Source: Enterovibrio calviensis DSM 14347 | GTDB taxonomy: Bacteria > Pseudomonadota > Gammaproteobacteria > Enterobacterales > Vibrionaceae | Assembly (NCBI RefSeq): GCF_000621165.1 | Contig: NZ_JHZA01000021.1 | Location: 1 to 64,000, forward strand | DNA: 64,000 bases | Direction: 5' to 3' | In this document: positions 1 to 9,204 of the stretch, piece by piece | How positions within the stretch are numbered: position 1 is the stretch's first letter | Layout of the letters: the number at the start of each line of letters is the position of its first letter | Translations under genes and position numbers: made by a program | Notes under the pieces: generated by a model | What the model was told of the DNA's origin: nothing | What the model saw: the letters and a program-made list of their open reading frames with translations, nothing else | Databases searched by the model: none

Positions 1-130
1 CCAGCCATTACTCACCCGTCCGCCGCTCGTCATCTTCAAAAGCAAGCTTTTGAAATGTTACCGCTCGACTTGCATGTGTTAGGCCTGCCGCCAGCGTTCA
101 ATCTGAGCCATGATCAAACTCTTCAATTAG
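1..130 (-). rRNA. rrs: 16S ribosomal RNA, 5' end (partial)
   Basis: Read on the minus strand, the sequence near 103-128 is the universal 16S 5' region (TTGAAGAGTTTGATCATGG, the 8F/27F primer site), followed by typical V1-region sequence out to the window edge. The mature 5' end is estimated at about 130 by comparison with the usual AAATTGAAGAG start. The rest of the gene, and presumably the whole rrn operon, lies outside the window. In E. coli an rrn operon (rrnH) also lies next to gmhB, as here. Confidence 0.97.
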
Positions 131-331
131 AATTTTGTTGTTATCCCCTCTCCCGAAGAAGAAGTTCTAACGCTCAATGAATACTGAATTACTTTTTTAC
201 CCTAAGGCAAAACTGCATTGACTGTGTTGACAGTGTCACTTCGAAAAGCTCAACCATCTTGGGTCACTCAGTTCATTGATAAATCTTATGTCTATCAAGT
301 ACGAGTGCCCACACAGATTGTATAGGTCAAA

Positions 332-343
332 TTGTTAAAGAGC
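332..343 (-). promoter_or_regulatory. rrn leader boxA antitermination element
   Basis: On the minus strand this reads GCTCTTTAACAA, the canonical boxA recognised by NusB/NusE during ribosomal RNA antitermination. It lies in the leader between the P1 promoter (455-482) and the 16S 5' end (about 130), the expected place. The rest of the 131-450 leader holds no gene that I can see. Confidence 0.85.
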
Positions 344-454
344 TTGCTCAGACTCGCTGAGCGGAGAGAGATTTAAACTCAACTCCATTTTCGAGTCAAG
401 CACTTTTGCTTTCCTCGTGTTAGCTGCAAACTTTGCCGTGCCAACAGGGAGCGC

Positions 455-482
455 ATTATAGGGAGCAAATTGATATTGGCAA
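455..482 (-). promoter_or_regulatory. rRNA operon P1-type promoter
   Basis: On the minus strand there is a perfect -10 TATAAT (455-460), a -35 TTGCCA (477-482) and a 16-bp spacer. A GC-rich discriminator (GCGCTCCC) follows the -10. The 16-bp spacer and GC discriminator are hallmarks of stringently controlled rrn P1 promoters. A/T tracts upstream (about 485-530) resemble an UP element. Transcription would start near 448 and run toward 16S. Confidence 0.88.
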
Positions 483-554
483 TACCTTTTTAGTGAAAAA
501 AGCGCTTTTTCTCTAAAAAAATGCTCAAGCGTTCAAAAACCAACCATTGTGATG

Positions 555-582
555 AAAAAACAGCCCTTTCGGGCTGTGTTTT
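555..582 (-). terminator. Rho-independent terminator after gmhB
   Basis: A perfect CAGCCC/GGGCTG stem (561-566 and 571-576) with a four-base loop is followed, on the minus strand, by a run of six U (555-560). It lies just downstream of the gmhB stop and upstream of the rrn promoter, so it insulates the two units. Confidence 0.88.
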
Positions 583-620
583 GGACAGAAGGTTTATTGA
601 AAGTAACAATAAACTCTCTT

Positions 621-1175
621 TTACGGTGCTTTCAAATACGCAGGAACATCAGCGATGCTATCCAAAACAACGCTAGCGAGTGTTTCAGCATCTTGCGTTA
701 CCTGCTTTCCAGTACGCACAAGGATCTTGGTATTCACGCCAGCATCACCAGCCGCTCTCATATCATCAGCTTTATCACCAATCATTACGGATTGGGACAT
801 ATCTATACCTAGATAGTCACGTGCAGACAAAAACATACCAGGTTTAGGCTTTCTGCATTCGCAATCAATCTTGTATTTTTCGTCACCGTGTTCTGGGTGA
901 TGAGGGCAATAATAGATGCCGTCAAACTCAACACCTTTGTCGGCAAAGTTCCAATCCATCCACTCAGTAAGAGATAAAAAGTCATCTTCACTGTAGTAGC
1001 CACGAGCAATCCCTGACTGGTTTGTTACCAGCACAAGTAAATAGCCCATATCTTTGAACGCGCGGCACGCATCAAAAACGCCTTCGATATATTCAAAGTC
1101 ATCGACTTTGCTGATGTAACCATGATCGACATTAATAACGCCGTCTCTATCAATAAATACCGCTGGTTTGGCCAA
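621..1175 (-). CDS. gmhB: D-glycero-beta-D-manno-heptose 1,7-bisphosphate 7-phosphatase
   Basis: HAD-superfamily phosphatase (184 aa) that removes the C7 phosphate from heptose bisphosphate on the way to ADP-heptose for the LPS inner core; cytosolic. The HAD motif I nucleophile region [14 protein letters not shown] is at the N terminus. [10 protein letters not shown] is motif II, and the zinc-binding CPHHP...CxC cluster of GmhB is present (about residues 92-109). [11 protein letters not shown] is the C-terminal HAD acidic motif. Length matches the family (about 185-190 aa). The only sensible start is TTG at 1175, preceded by an AGAGGGCAGAG purine stretch; no in-frame ATG fits. The gene is monocistronic with its own terminator and is next to an rrn operon as in E. 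coli. Confidence 0.96.
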   Translation of the reverse strand: MAKPAVFIDRDGVINVDHGYISKVDDFEYIEGVFDACRAFKDMGYLLVLVTNQSGIARGYYSEDDFLSLTEWMDWNFADKGVEFDGIYYCPHHPEHGDEKYKIDCECRKPKPGMFLSARDYLGIDMSQSVMIGDKADDMRAAGDAGVNTKILVRTGKQVTQDAETLASVVLDSIADVPAYLKAP

Positions 1176-1300
1176 TGCTCTGCCCTCTATATATGCTTAG
1201 TCCGCGATTATGACATGCAATCCCCTCATCATCTATTGTCTAACCGCAGTCTTAATCAACTATGTTAAAATCCGCTCAACAAGAATCACAAGGCAACGCT

Positions 1301-2005
1301 ATGAAATACTCACTAACGCCTGTGGGTTGCATTCAGTCTCCATTTAAAGAAAAATTCGCCGTACCTCGTCAACCGGGTCTAGCACCGAGCGCAACGGCAT
1401 CGATACTTCTCTGCGGAGAAGCGAATCAAGAAGATGCCATTCGAGGGATTGAGCAATTTTCACATATATGGGTGCTTTTCCTTTTCGACCAAAATCTAGA
1501 ACAAGGCTGGACGCCAACTGTTCGACCTCCACGTTTAGGCGGCAATGAACGTATAGGTGTCTTTGCTAGCCGCGCGACGTTCAGACCCAACGGCATTGGT
1601 ATGTCGGTTGTTTCTGTGAAGGGCGTAAGAAAGATCGGGCACCAAGTCATCGTCGATATCGGTAGTTGTGATCTTGTTGATGGCACACCCATTATCGATA
1701 TCAAGCCCTATATTCCATACTCTGATGCGATTGAAAGTGCAGAAGGTGGCTACGCGGGTGAGGCGCCAAAGACACTCGAGGTTATCTTTAGTGATAACGC
1801 GACACACAAAATCAAAAGCCAGAAAGACAGCGAACACAAAGAGCAGGTGATTCGTGAAGTATTGGCTCAAGATCCCCGTCCGGCTTACAAAAAGGGGAAA
1901 ATGGACACCAAAGAATATGCCGTCCATCTTTTCGACTTAAATGTGAAATTTATCGTCGAGGAACCTTTAATCACAGTGACAGCCATAGAAGCCTTTTGCG
2001 ATTAG
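1301..2005 (+). CDS. trmO: tRNA (N6-threonylcarbamoyladenosine(37)-N6)-methyltransferase TrmO
   Basis: SAM-dependent enzyme (234 aa) of the TrmO/YaeB (formerly TsaA) family, which methylates t6A37 of tRNA-Thr(GGU) to m6t6A and tunes anticodon-codon pairing. The family signature is visible: the N-terminal beta-barrel start VGCIQSPFKEKFAVPRQPGL, then EQFSHIWVLFLF, and RATFRPNGIGMS followed by DLVDGTPIIDIKPYIPYSD. The reading frame continues upstream to 1262. The ATG at 1301 is preferred because it gives a protein of the usual 235-residue length. It lies 67 bp upstream of proS in the same orientation, as in E. coli, and may be co-transcribed with it. Confidence 0.95.
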   Translation: MKYSLTPVGCIQSPFKEKFAVPRQPGLAPSATASILLCGEANQEDAIRGIEQFSHIWVLFLFDQNLEQGWTPTVRPPRLGGNERIGVFASRATFRPNGIGMSVVSVKGVRKIGHQVIVDIGSCDLVDGTPIIDIKPYIPYSDAIESAEGGYAGEAPKTLEVIFSDNATHKIKSQKDSEHKEQVIREVLAQDPRPAYKKGKMDTKEYAVHLFDLNVKFIVEEPLITVTAIEAFCD

Positions 2006-2072
2006 AGTTGTCACTGGTAGTATGACTCACTTATTACCTTCCATAATGTAACTTGATAAACGGATAGCATAG

Positions 2073-3791
2073 ATGCGTACCAGTAAATACCTTCTTAGTA
2101 CTCTGAAGGAAACTCCAAACGACGCAGAAATCATTAGCCACCAGCTAATGTTGCGTGCTGGCATGATCCGCAAACTGGCCTCAGGCCTATACACTTGGTT
2201 GCCAAGTGGTTTGCGTGTTCTTCAAAAGGTTGAAAAAATCGTTCGCGAAGAAATCAATAATGCTGGCGCTATTGAAATTCTAATGCCCGTGGTTCAACCT
2301 TTTGAACTGTGGGAAGAAACGGGTCGCTCTGAAAAGATGGGTCCTGAGCTTTTGCGCTTTACTGACCGTCACATGCGTCCGTTTGTTCTAAGCCCGACCG
2401 CGGAAGAAGTGGTTACGAGCTTGGTTCGCAATGAAATCAACTCGTACAAACAGCTTCCATTGAACTTGTACCAAATTCAAACCAAATTCCGTGACGAAAG
2501 ACGCCCTCGTTTTGGCGTAATGCGTGCACGTGAATTTTCGATGATGGATGCATACAGTTTCGATTTGGACAAAGAAGGTCTTCAAGCATCATACGAAGCA
2601 ATGCACGTTGCATATTGTGCTGCATTCGATCGTATGGGTCTGGATTACCGTCCAGTGCTTGCTGACACCGGTGCGATTGGTGGTTCTGCTTCTCACGAAT
2701 TCCACGTTCTTGCGAACAGTGGTGAAGACGTTATCGCATTCTCAACAGAATCTGATTACGCAGCAAACGTTGAGATGGCTGAAGCGCTAGCACCAGCAGG
2801 TGAACGTGAAGCGGCAACACAAGAAATGACGATGGTTGATACGCCTAACGCAAAAACCATCGCGGAGCTTGTTGAACAATTCAACCTTCCAATTGAAAAG
2901 ACCGTTAAAACGCTGTTTGTTAAAGCATCGGAAGAGTTTGATGGTGAGTTGGTTGCATTGCTTGTTCGTGGTGACCATGAGCTTAACGAAATCAAGGCAG
3001 AGAAACTTCCACAAGTCGCTGTGCCTTTTGAATTCGCAACTGAAGAAGAAATTCGCGCTGCTGTCGGTGCAGGTCCAGGTTCTCTTGGCCCAGTAAACCT
3101 ATCACTGACCTTCATTGCAGACCGCAGCGTTGCAGCAATGAGTGATTTCGGCGCTGGTGCAAACATCGATGACAAACACTACTTCGGTATTAACTGGGGT
3201 CGTGACGTTGAGTTGGGTGATGTTGCAGATATCCGTACGGTTGTTGACGGCGATCCAAGCCCTTGTGGCCAAGGCACGCTTCAACTTAAACGCGGTATCG
3301 AAGTTGGCCATATTTTCCAGTTGGGTACTAACTACTCAGAGAAAATGAATGCAGGTGTTCTCGGTCCTGATGGCAAAAACACAATCCTAGAAATGGGCTG
3401 TTACGGTATCGGTGTATCTCGTGTTGTTGCGGCTGCCATTGAGCAAAACTACGACGACAACGGTATAATCTGGCCAGATGCGCTAGCACCTTTCACCGTG
3501 GCTATCGTACCAATGAACATGCACAAATCTGAGCGCGTGAAAGAAGCGGCAGAAAAACTGTATGCTGATCTTACTGCTGCCGGTATTGAAGTTATCTTTG
3601 ACGACCGTAAAGAGCGTCCAGGCGTTATGTTCTCTGATATGGAATTGATGGGTGTTCCTCATACCGTGATCATTGGCGAGCGCAGCATGGACAACGGTGT
3701 ATTTGAATATAAAAACCGCCGTGACGGTGGTGACAAATTGCCAGTTGAAATTGAAAACATGGTTGAGTTCATCAAAGCTAAGCTAGCTTAA
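2073..3791 (+). CDS. proS: Prolyl-tRNA synthetase
   Basis: Class II aminoacyl-tRNA synthetase (572 aa) that charges tRNA-Pro in the cytosol. The N terminus [19 protein letters not shown] and class II motif 1 (near [15 protein letters not shown]) are typical bacterial ProS. Motif 2 is in the [25 protein letters not shown] stretch. An editing (INS) domain that hydrolyses Ala-tRNA-Pro occupies roughly residues 230-385. Motif 3 lies in the [17 protein letters not shown] segment, followed by the anticodon-binding domain. Length equals the E. coli protein (572 aa). A strong terminator follows. Confidence 0.98.
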   Translation: MRTSKYLLSTLKETPNDAEIISHQLMLRAGMIRKLASGLYTWLPSGLRVLQKVEKIVREEINNAGAIEILMPVVQPFELWEETGRSEKMGPELLRFTDRHMRPFVLSPTAEEVVTSLVRNEINSYKQLPLNLYQIQTKFRDERRPRFGVMRAREFSMMDAYSFDLDKEGLQASYEAMHVAYCAAFDRMGLDYRPVLADTGAIGGSASHEFHVLANSGEDVIAFSTESDYAANVEMAEALAPAGEREAATQEMTMVDTPNAKTIAELVEQFNLPIEKTVKTLFVKASEEFDGELVALLVRGDHELNEIKAEKLPQVAVPFEFATEEEIRAAVGAGPGSLGPVNLSLTFIADRSVAAMSDFGAGANIDDKHYFGINWGRDVELGDVADIRTVVDGDPSPCGQGTLQLKRGIEVGHIFQLGTNYSEKMNAGVLGPDGKNTILEMGCYGIGVSRVVAAAIEQNYDDNGIIWPDALAPFTVAIVPMNMHKSERVKEAAEKLYADLTAAGIEVIFDDRKERPGVMFSDMELMGVPHTVIIGERSMDNGVFEYKNRRDGGDKLPVEIENMVEFIKAKLA

Positions 3792-3803
3792 TTACTTATC
3801 ATG

Positions 3804-3836
3804 AAAAACGCCTCCTAACTTGGAGGCGTTTTTTTA
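3804..3836 (+). terminator. Rho-independent terminator after proS (bidirectional)
   Basis: Nine-bp stem AACGCCTCC/GGAGGCGTT (3807-3815 and 3822-3830) with a U-run at 3829-3835. A-rich sequence on the other flank lets it also serve the convergent REC-GGDEF gene that stops at 3843. Confidence 0.9.
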
Positions 3837-3842
3837 TCTGCA

Positions 3843-4775
3843 TTAAACTAGATTCTCAGAAAACGTCACACAGTTCCTGCCTAGCTCCTTTGAGCGATAG
3901 AGCGCTTCATCAGCTCTTTTGAAATAGGACTCAACTCTCGCGATCTGCTCCCCTGCTTCAATAAACGTCGCACCGAAGCTCATAGTGGCGGCAATATGCG
4001 TGTCTTCATAGACAAAATCATGTTTCTCAATCGCCAGTTTTATTCGTTCTAGCACTTTCACTGCGCTATCGATTGTCGTTACGGAAAAAAGAAGCAAAAA
4101 CTCCTCTCCACCAATTCGTCCTAACCGATCATAGGGCCGCAATTGCTGCGTTAACAAATCCCCCAACTGACGCAAGACAGCATCACCGGCGGGATGTCCG
4201 TACTTATCATTGATTCGCTTAAACCAATCTATGTCGCAAACGACAAAACAAAGGTTGTCTTTCGCTCGGTGCGCACGCGAAAAATCTTCATGAATGCGCT
4301 CGAACAATGCTCGTCGATTAAGTAAGCCTGTGAGTTCATCAAAGCTCGCAAAGTGATCCAAACGCACCATCGCATCCACCAAACGGGATTGTAGCTCTAA
4401 GGTACGTGTGCCGACTTCAACCCTCGCTTTGAGCACCTGCGTATTGAATGGTTTAGATACATAGTCATTCGCGCCTTTGTTTAAACCGTGGACTATGGAT
4501 TCTGTCGCGTCTCTGGCTGTACAGATAATGATGTAGGGCGGGTTCGTAGTGTCAATTTGCCGGATCTTTTCGCAAAGCTCGATACCACTGTAACCGGGCA
4601 TTTCCCAATCAAACAGCAGAAGAGATGGCGGCTTAGGTTGCATCATCACTTCTAATGCTTCCAGTCCATCATGCGCAACAACGGTTTTAATGCCCCATTT
4701 GTTCAGCAGTACTTCAACCAGCTTTGCCGTTGCCTTGTCGTCATCGGCGACTAACGCCGTTATAGAAGGAACCAT
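3843..4775 (-). CDS. Response regulator with GGDEF (diguanylate cyclase) output domain
   Basis: Two-domain cytosolic protein (310 aa). A receiver domain (about residues 5-125) has the acidic pocket (Asp11-13), phosphoacceptor Asp56 (LLFDWEMPG), the switch Thr in IICTARD and the conserved Lys in VSKPF. A GGDEF domain follows (about 145-308) with DELTGLLNRRALF and an intact GGEEF active site at 222-226. An RxxD inhibitory I-site (RPYD) sits exactly five residues before GGEEF, so product feedback inhibition is expected. The architecture is that of PleD/WspR-type diguanylate cyclases, making c-di-GMP when phosphorylated. No histidine kinase gene is adjacent, so the partner is unknown. It is monocistronic and convergent with proS. 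Confidence 0.94.
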   Translation of the reverse strand: MVPSITALVADDDKATAKLVEVLLNKWGIKTVVAHDGLEALEVMMQPKPPSLLLFDWEMPGYSGIELCEKIRQIDTTNPPYIIICTARDATESIVHGLNKGANDYVSKPFNTQVLKARVEVGTRTLELQSRLVDAMVRLDHFASFDELTGLLNRRALFERIHEDFSRAHRAKDNLCFVVCDIDWFKRINDKYGHPAGDAVLRQLGDLLTQQLRPYDRLGRIGGEEFLLLFSVTTIDSAVKVLERIKLAIEKHDFVYEDTHIAATMSFGATFIEAGEQIARVESYFKRADEALYRSKELGRNCVTFSENLV

Positions 4776-4989
4776 GAATTAGCCAAACTGGGAGAAATGT
4801 GAACAAGAATATATCATTTGCCGTTCTACTTTCTTATTGCAGTTAAACAGCGGCACCCTAGCTTTTAGCGCTTGATCACAATCAATTTATAAAGTTTATC
4901 AAAAACGCCATAGAGAAATGGCGCATGACTCAAACACTTATATTCTGAGTCATACTCAATATTGACCAGAAAAACTGAGTGCTGACGCG

Positions 4990-6144
4990 ATGGCATCAAA
5001 TAGACAAACCAATCCACACCCAAAAAAGATAGCACTACTATTGAGTGGGGGTGGTGCTCGCGCCGCGTATCAAGTGGGGGTAATGAAAGCAATATCTGAA
5101 TGGTATCCTCGAGTCCACGCAAGTCCATTCAACATCTACTGTGGGACATCGGCTGGCGCGTTAAACGCGACCTCGCTTGCCTGCCATACGTCATGTTTTC
5201 GACTCGGCGTCAAAAAACTGTCATGGCTATGGTCCAATCTTCACACCAAACATGTCTTCGAAAGTTCATATCATGGCATGATTCATCATCTGGGAAGACA
5301 AGCCTTTGCTCGCGCGCAAGCCCGTTATCATTGCGCACCGCCTTTTGGCCTTTTGGATAATCGCCCACTTCGAAATCTTCTAAATAAAGTACTTAATTTC
5401 AGCAAGATAGAACACCAAATAATGAAAGGAAACTTACACGGGCTGGCTGTCACTGCTTCAAACTACCAAACCAGTAAGTCCGTTACCTTCTATCAAGGGC
5501 ACAAAGATATTCCGACATGGACTCGCTCTCGCGCCATTGGTATAAAAAGCCAAATTACCACTGAGCATTTACTGGCGTCATCAGCAATCCCAATTGTTTT
5601 TCCTGCTTCAAAAATTGGTCACGGTTTCTATGGTGATGGCTCAGTCCACCAAATCGCCCCCCTTCGCCCAGCCCTAAAAATGGGGGCTGAGAAAGTCCTT
5701 ATCATTGACTTAGCACCAAAATCTCACCCTACACCAAACCACACCGCGCCCGCACCAGGCCTAGCGATGCTCGGCGGACACCTCATGGATGCGATCTTTG
5801 CCGACACATTGTCCGCCGATTTGGAGCACCTCGACAGAATGAATAACCTGGTATCAACCGTCGACAAAACCAAAGCCGATAATTTGGCACTGCGGCAAGT
5901 TGATGCCTTCCACCTCTCACCATCATCTCCCTTTGAACCTCTCGTTGAACGATACTATTGCCACATGCCAATTGCGGTTCGTAGCTTGATGCGAATCCTT
6001 GGAATAAGCCCTTCTGAGGACGCTGCCATCACGAGCTATCTGTTATTTGAACCGAAATATATCAACCACTTAATTGACATGGGGTATCAGGATGCGCAAA
6101 ATCGTCGATCCGATTTAGAGAGCTTCCTCTCTGAGGAGGCATGA
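4990..6144 (+). CDS. Patatin-like phospholipase family protein
   Basis: Predicted serine acyl hydrolase (384 aa). The patatin oxyanion-hole motif LSGGGARAAYQVGV lies at residues 18-31. The nucleophile elbow GTSAG has its serine at residue 54, and the catalytic aspartate is in GDGS (Asp216). All Ser-Asp dyad elements are intact. No signal peptide is seen, so it is probably cytoplasmic or peripheral, like RssA/YchK-type bacterial patatins. The substrate cannot be told from sequence; phospholipids or lysophospholipids are usual for the family. It lies between two diguanylate cyclase genes, with 102 bp to the following one. The ribosome-binding site before the ATG is weak. Confidence 0.9.
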   Translation: MASNRQTNPHPKKIALLLSGGGARAAYQVGVMKAISEWYPRVHASPFNIYCGTSAGALNATSLACHTSCFRLGVKKLSWLWSNLHTKHVFESSYHGMIHHLGRQAFARAQARYHCAPPFGLLDNRPLRNLLNKVLNFSKIEHQIMKGNLHGLAVTASNYQTSKSVTFYQGHKDIPTWTRSRAIGIKSQITTEHLLASSAIPIVFPASKIGHGFYGDGSVHQIAPLRPALKMGAEKVLIIDLAPKSHPTPNHTAPAPGLAMLGGHLMDAIFADTLSADLEHLDRMNNLVSTVDKTKADNLALRQVDAFHLSPSSPFEPLVERYYCHMPIAVRSLMRILGISPSEDAAITSYLLFEPKYINHLIDMGYQDAQNRRSDLESFLSEEA

Positions 6145-6246
6145 AAAAATCGAGGATAGCAGTTGCGCACCAATGATCTGGAACGCTTTTTGCTTATGTT
6201 TGTAAAAGCACGACAGTCATAGTTATTGGTTTCTGAGGCAATTTCG

Positions 6247-7104
6247 ATGAGTACTCAACTGGAACAACTAAAAAAAGCGGCGATTCAATCACGCCGAGTT
6301 CCTCTTGGTGCGGATCAGCGTCTAATGGTGCTGCAAAAGCTTCAAGGTCGACTTGAAATCGACCAGTTATTTGAAGTTTTCACCAGAGAATTGGAAAAGC
6401 AAATCGACATCAATCGTCTGATATGGGAACACAATGATATATCCCATATCGTTAGGCGTGGTGGCACCTCGGGTTTCCGACAAACGTTCTCAGTAAAATA
6501 TGCTCAGTCTCCACTTGGTATGCTGCAATACAGCACGCCCTACCAGCTCGATGCCGATGAAATCAGTCTGATTCATACCTACCATCGCCTTCTTGCTGGT
6601 CCTTTAAGCAACGCTATCGAATACAATCGCGTTCGTAACCTTGCTATGTTGGACGGCCTAACTGGCCTAAACAATCGCATCAGCTTCGAGCAAGACCTAC
6701 GTCAATCTGTCGCGCTCACAGAGCGGAAAAATCATGGCTTAATTTTGATGATTTTTGACATGGACAACTTCAAACAGGTCAATGACACCTATGGCCACCT
6801 TGATGGTGATAAAGTGCTTCGTCGATTCTCACTGCTTCTCAATGAAGCCATTCGTGCATCTGATCGTTGCTACCGCTTGGGAGGTGATGAGTTTGCCGTC
6901 CTACTGACCCCTGCAACTAAAGAATCAGCACAGTTAGTTAATGACCGCTTAAAAACTCTGCTAGCCCAAGATTCACTATTAACCGCACACAACATTTCTA
7001 GTTCCGTGGGTTGTTCAGCATACCGAAAGGGCGACAACATCACTTCTATGTTTGAACGTGCTGACCGAAGCATGTACCGCAACAAAGCTAATCACCGCCG
7101 ATAA
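6247..7104 (+). CDS. GGDEF domain protein (diguanylate cyclase)
   Basis: Cytosolic protein (285 aa). The N-terminal half (residues about 1-130) resembles a degenerate GAF-like sensory region without a recognisable ligand motif. The C-terminal GGDEF domain (about 135-285) opens with LDGLTGLNNRISFEQ and carries an intact GGDEF at 212-216. An RxxD I-site (RASD) lies five residues upstream, so it is likely an active, feedback-inhibited diguanylate cyclase. The frame is open from a TTG at 6226, but the ATG at 6247 has a GAGG ribosome-binding site 8 bases upstream and is preferred. It may be co-transcribed with the patatin-like gene upstream. Confidence 0.92.
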   Translation: MSTQLEQLKKAAIQSRRVPLGADQRLMVLQKLQGRLEIDQLFEVFTRELEKQIDINRLIWEHNDISHIVRRGGTSGFRQTFSVKYAQSPLGMLQYSTPYQLDADEISLIHTYHRLLAGPLSNAIEYNRVRNLAMLDGLTGLNNRISFEQDLRQSVALTERKNHGLILMIFDMDNFKQVNDTYGHLDGDKVLRRFSLLLNEAIRASDRCYRLGGDEFAVLLTPATKESAQLVNDRLKTLLAQDSLLTAHNISSSVGCSAYRKGDNITSMFERADRSMYRNKANHRR

Positions 7105-7188
7105 ACCGCATTCACGTTGCATGATAAAACCTCCATCAAAAAGGCTTTTTGAGGTATATTTCACTCAAATTATATCCAAGGAGTAGCA

Positions 7189-7395
7189 ATGAAAGTCTAC
7201 GGTTGTTGTGATCTGATCCGTCAACGTTATGCGGAAATTGGTAGTGGAGAGCAAGGCTACATTCCCAACGCGATAGCTTGTGCGGTTAAAGCATTGAATG
7301 ACATCGCATCGGATGAATCTCTCCCTAAAGATAAAAGAGAGCAAGCTGCATTTGCCGCGGCAAACCTACTGATCAGTGACCATGAGGATGCTTAA
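7189..7395 (+). CDS. yaeP: YaeP family (UPF0253) protein
   Basis: Small cytosolic protein (68 aa) matching the UPF0253/YaeP family over its full length ([20 protein letters not shown], then [13 protein letters not shown] and [12 protein letters not shown]). E. coli YaeP is 66 aa and of unknown function. A strong AAGGAG ribosome-binding site precedes the ATG. Its stop codon overlaps the next start by one base (TAATG), so it is translationally coupled to the DUF4250 gene. In E. coli yaeP also sits in the proS/tilS neighbourhood. Confidence 0.93.
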   Translation: MKVYGCCDLIRQRYAEIGSGEQGYIPNAIACAVKALNDIASDESLPKDKREQAAFAAANLLISDHEDA

Positions 7396-7583
7396 TGGAT
7401 CTGAAGCGATTTGAATCTATGGACACTGTGATGCTATTGAGCATTGTGAACATGAAACTACGAGACGAGTTCCCGTCATTGACTGAACTCGCAAAGTACT
7501 TTGAAATTGATGAATCAGCGCTAGCATCAAAACTTGCTGGCGGTGGTTTTGAATACCAGCCAGAACAAAACCAGTTTCGATAA
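7395..7583 (+). CDS. DUF4250 domain-containing small protein
   Basis: A 62-aa protein of the DUF4250 family: FESMDTVMLLSIVNMKLRDEF near the N terminus and a C terminus ending GFEYQPEQNQFR are the recognisable conserved parts. Function is unknown. The predicted helical fold with ELAKYFEIDESAL suggests a small helix-turn-helix-like domain, which is inference only. It overlaps yaeP by one base (TAATG) and is followed by a strong terminator, so the two form a bicistronic unit. Confidence 0.88.
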   Translation: MDLKRFESMDTVMLLSIVNMKLRDEFPSLTELAKYFEIDESALASKLAGGGFEYQPEQNQFR

Positions 7584-7601
7584 TCACTCTTTTGAAACAA
7601 A

Positions 7602-7628
7602 AAAACGGAAGCGGCAGCTTCCGTTTTT
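7602..7628 (+). terminator. Bidirectional Rho-independent terminator
   Basis: Eleven-bp arms AAAACGGAAGC/GCTTCCGTTTT (7602-7612 and 7617-7627) with a GGCA loop. It ends the yaeP-DUF4250 unit and, on the other strand, the convergent symporter gene. Confidence 0.9.
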
Positions 7629-7668
7629 CATTCTATTCATTGCTCACATTATTGATTGATTCAAACCG

Positions 7669-9018
7669 CTAAGCCAGTGACATCCAGATCACGGCAATAA
7701 CCAGTGCAGGACAAACAAACTTTACATACGCTGGCCAGATTTTCCAGAACAGTCCTTCTTCAACATTGTCATATCCTTGGCGGAGCTCTTTGAGTTTTTC
7801 ACTACGCGTCCAAACCCAACCACCATAGAGGCAGAAAAGCAGAGCTGCGATTGGCTGAACATATTGTGTTGCGATTGTCGCAACTAAGCCAAACATACTG
7901 CCGAAGTTAAACACTATCACACCACTAAAGAGTGCGATGGCACCACCCAATAACCAGCTCGCAATTGGACGTTTAGTCCCTAAACGTTCACTCATTAAAG
8001 AAACGGGACATTCCAACATTGAGATGGATGAAGTGAGTGCAGCGATGGTCATTAACCCAAAGAAAATCAGTGCGATGAATGGGCCGGCTGCACCCAGCCC
8101 AGCAAACAACATTGGCAACACATCAAACACCAACGTTGATGAGCTCAACAAGGCACCACTCTCGTCGTAAATTTCCACGCCTTGCTGCATGGCTGCAAAC
8201 ATAGCAGGCAAAATCACAAGTCCCGCAATAACCGCAACAGCCGTATCAACCAAGGTGACATTGAGCGCCATTTTCGGCAAATTTTCTTTGCGACTTAGGT
8301 AAGACCCATAGATCAACATCGAGCAGCCGCCGATGGTAAGAGAGAAGAACCCTTGGCCCATCGCTGCTAAAATCAAATCGCGGTCCATGACTTTAGAAAA
8401 ATCAGGAATAAGGTAGTGCGCCAATCCTTGTGTCGCGCCTGGTAATGTCATGACATATACAAACAATACGCCGAACAGAACAAACAAAGCAGGCATTAAT
8501 CGGGTAGACCACTTTTCAATCCCCTCTTTAACACCAGCCTGAACAATCAAAATGGTAAGAAGGTAAAAAATCGCCGCACCAAACAGGTTTCTTTCAACTG
8601 AGAACCCTTTAAGCCAGTTAGATACATCGGTCAAACCGATAATGTCAGCCGCAGCAGCCAACATAAACGAGACTAACCATCCGCCAACAATGCTATAAAA
8701 CGCTAACACAAGACAGGGAACGAGTAGCCCAATAAAGCCAACGCTACCTCCAAGTCGCTTAGACACAGGAGAGCGTCCTAGCTTTCGCATACTATCGATA
8801 GGGTTAGCCTGACCATGACGACCAATTGCCATTTCTACCACCAGCATTGGGTAAGCCACCACTAGGATCATCAAAAGATATACCAGCAGAAATGCACCGC
8901 CGCCATTGCTCGCAGCTTGCGTCGGAAAACCCCAAATGTTACCAAGACCTACAGCCGCACCCGCAGCGGCAAGTACAAACCCAACTCTAGAGCTAAAGTG
9001 CTCGCGTCCTTCTGCCAT
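7669..9018 (-). CDS. Sodium-dependent transporter, neurotransmitter:sodium symporter (NSS/SNF) family
   Basis: Inner-membrane secondary transporter (449 aa) with about 11-12 hydrophobic segments. The N-terminal signature SRVGFVLAAAGAAVGLGNIWGFP is the diagnostic NSS/LeuT TM1 sequence; the unwound GLGNIWGFP forms part of the sodium and substrate site. Members import amino acids or related compounds using the sodium gradient. The substrate here is not predictable. A GAGGTAG ribosome-binding site precedes the ATG. The gene is monocistronic, convergent with DUF4250, and ends at a shared terminator. Confidence 0.95.
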   Translation of the reverse strand: MAEGREHFSSRVGFVLAAAGAAVGLGNIWGFPTQAASNGGGAFLLVYLLMILVVAYPMLVVEMAIGRHGQANPIDSMRKLGRSPVSKRLGGSVGFIGLLVPCLVLAFYSIVGGWLVSFMLAAAADIIGLTDVSNWLKGFSVERNLFGAAIFYLLTILIVQAGVKEGIEKWSTRLMPALFVLFGVLFVYVMTLPGATQGLAHYLIPDFSKVMDRDLILAAMGQGFFSLTIGGCSMLIYGSYLSRKENLPKMALNVTLVDTAVAVIAGLVILPAMFAAMQQGVEIYDESGALLSSSTLVFDVLPMLFAGLGAAGPFIALIFFGLMTIAALTSSISMLECPVSLMSERLGTKRPIASWLLGGAIALFSGVIVFNFGSMFGLVATIATQYVQPIAALLFCLYGGWVWTRSEKLKELRQGYDNVEEGLFWKIWPAYVKFVCPALVIAVIWMSLA

Positions 9019-9152
9019 TGTATCTACCTCAAACGGCGTATCAGTGAGCTAGTACATTAGTAAAATCTAGTGTTAATAGCAATAGTAGTGAATTTGAATG
9101 GATAAAAAACGACCAAGCAACATATAAATCTGCGAGTTAATCCAAAACCAAT

Positions 9153-9180
9153 AAAAAAGCCACAACTGGCGTTGTGGCTT
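9153..9180 (-). terminator. Rho-independent terminator after the cytochrome c gene
   Basis: Ten-bp perfect stem AAGCCACAAC/GTTGTGGCTT (9157-9166 and 9171-9180) with a TGGC loop. On the minus strand it is followed by a U-run. It lies 24 bp past the cytochrome stop. Confidence 0.9.
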
Positions 9181-9204
9181 CAATTAGCAGAACCTGCGGA
9201 GCAA

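Noticed and set aside
549-812. 87-aa plus-strand open frame starting in the gmhB terminator
   Set aside because: It covers a terminator hairpin and then runs antisense to gmhB; no domain.
2756-3175. 139-aa minus-strand open frame inside proS
   Set aside because: Ala/Ser-rich complement of the proS editing domain; no start signal or domain.
5783-5971. Minus-strand small open frame inside the patatin gene as a possible antitoxin-like gene
   Set aside because: It lies wholly antisense to a conserved gene and shows no toxin or antitoxin features.
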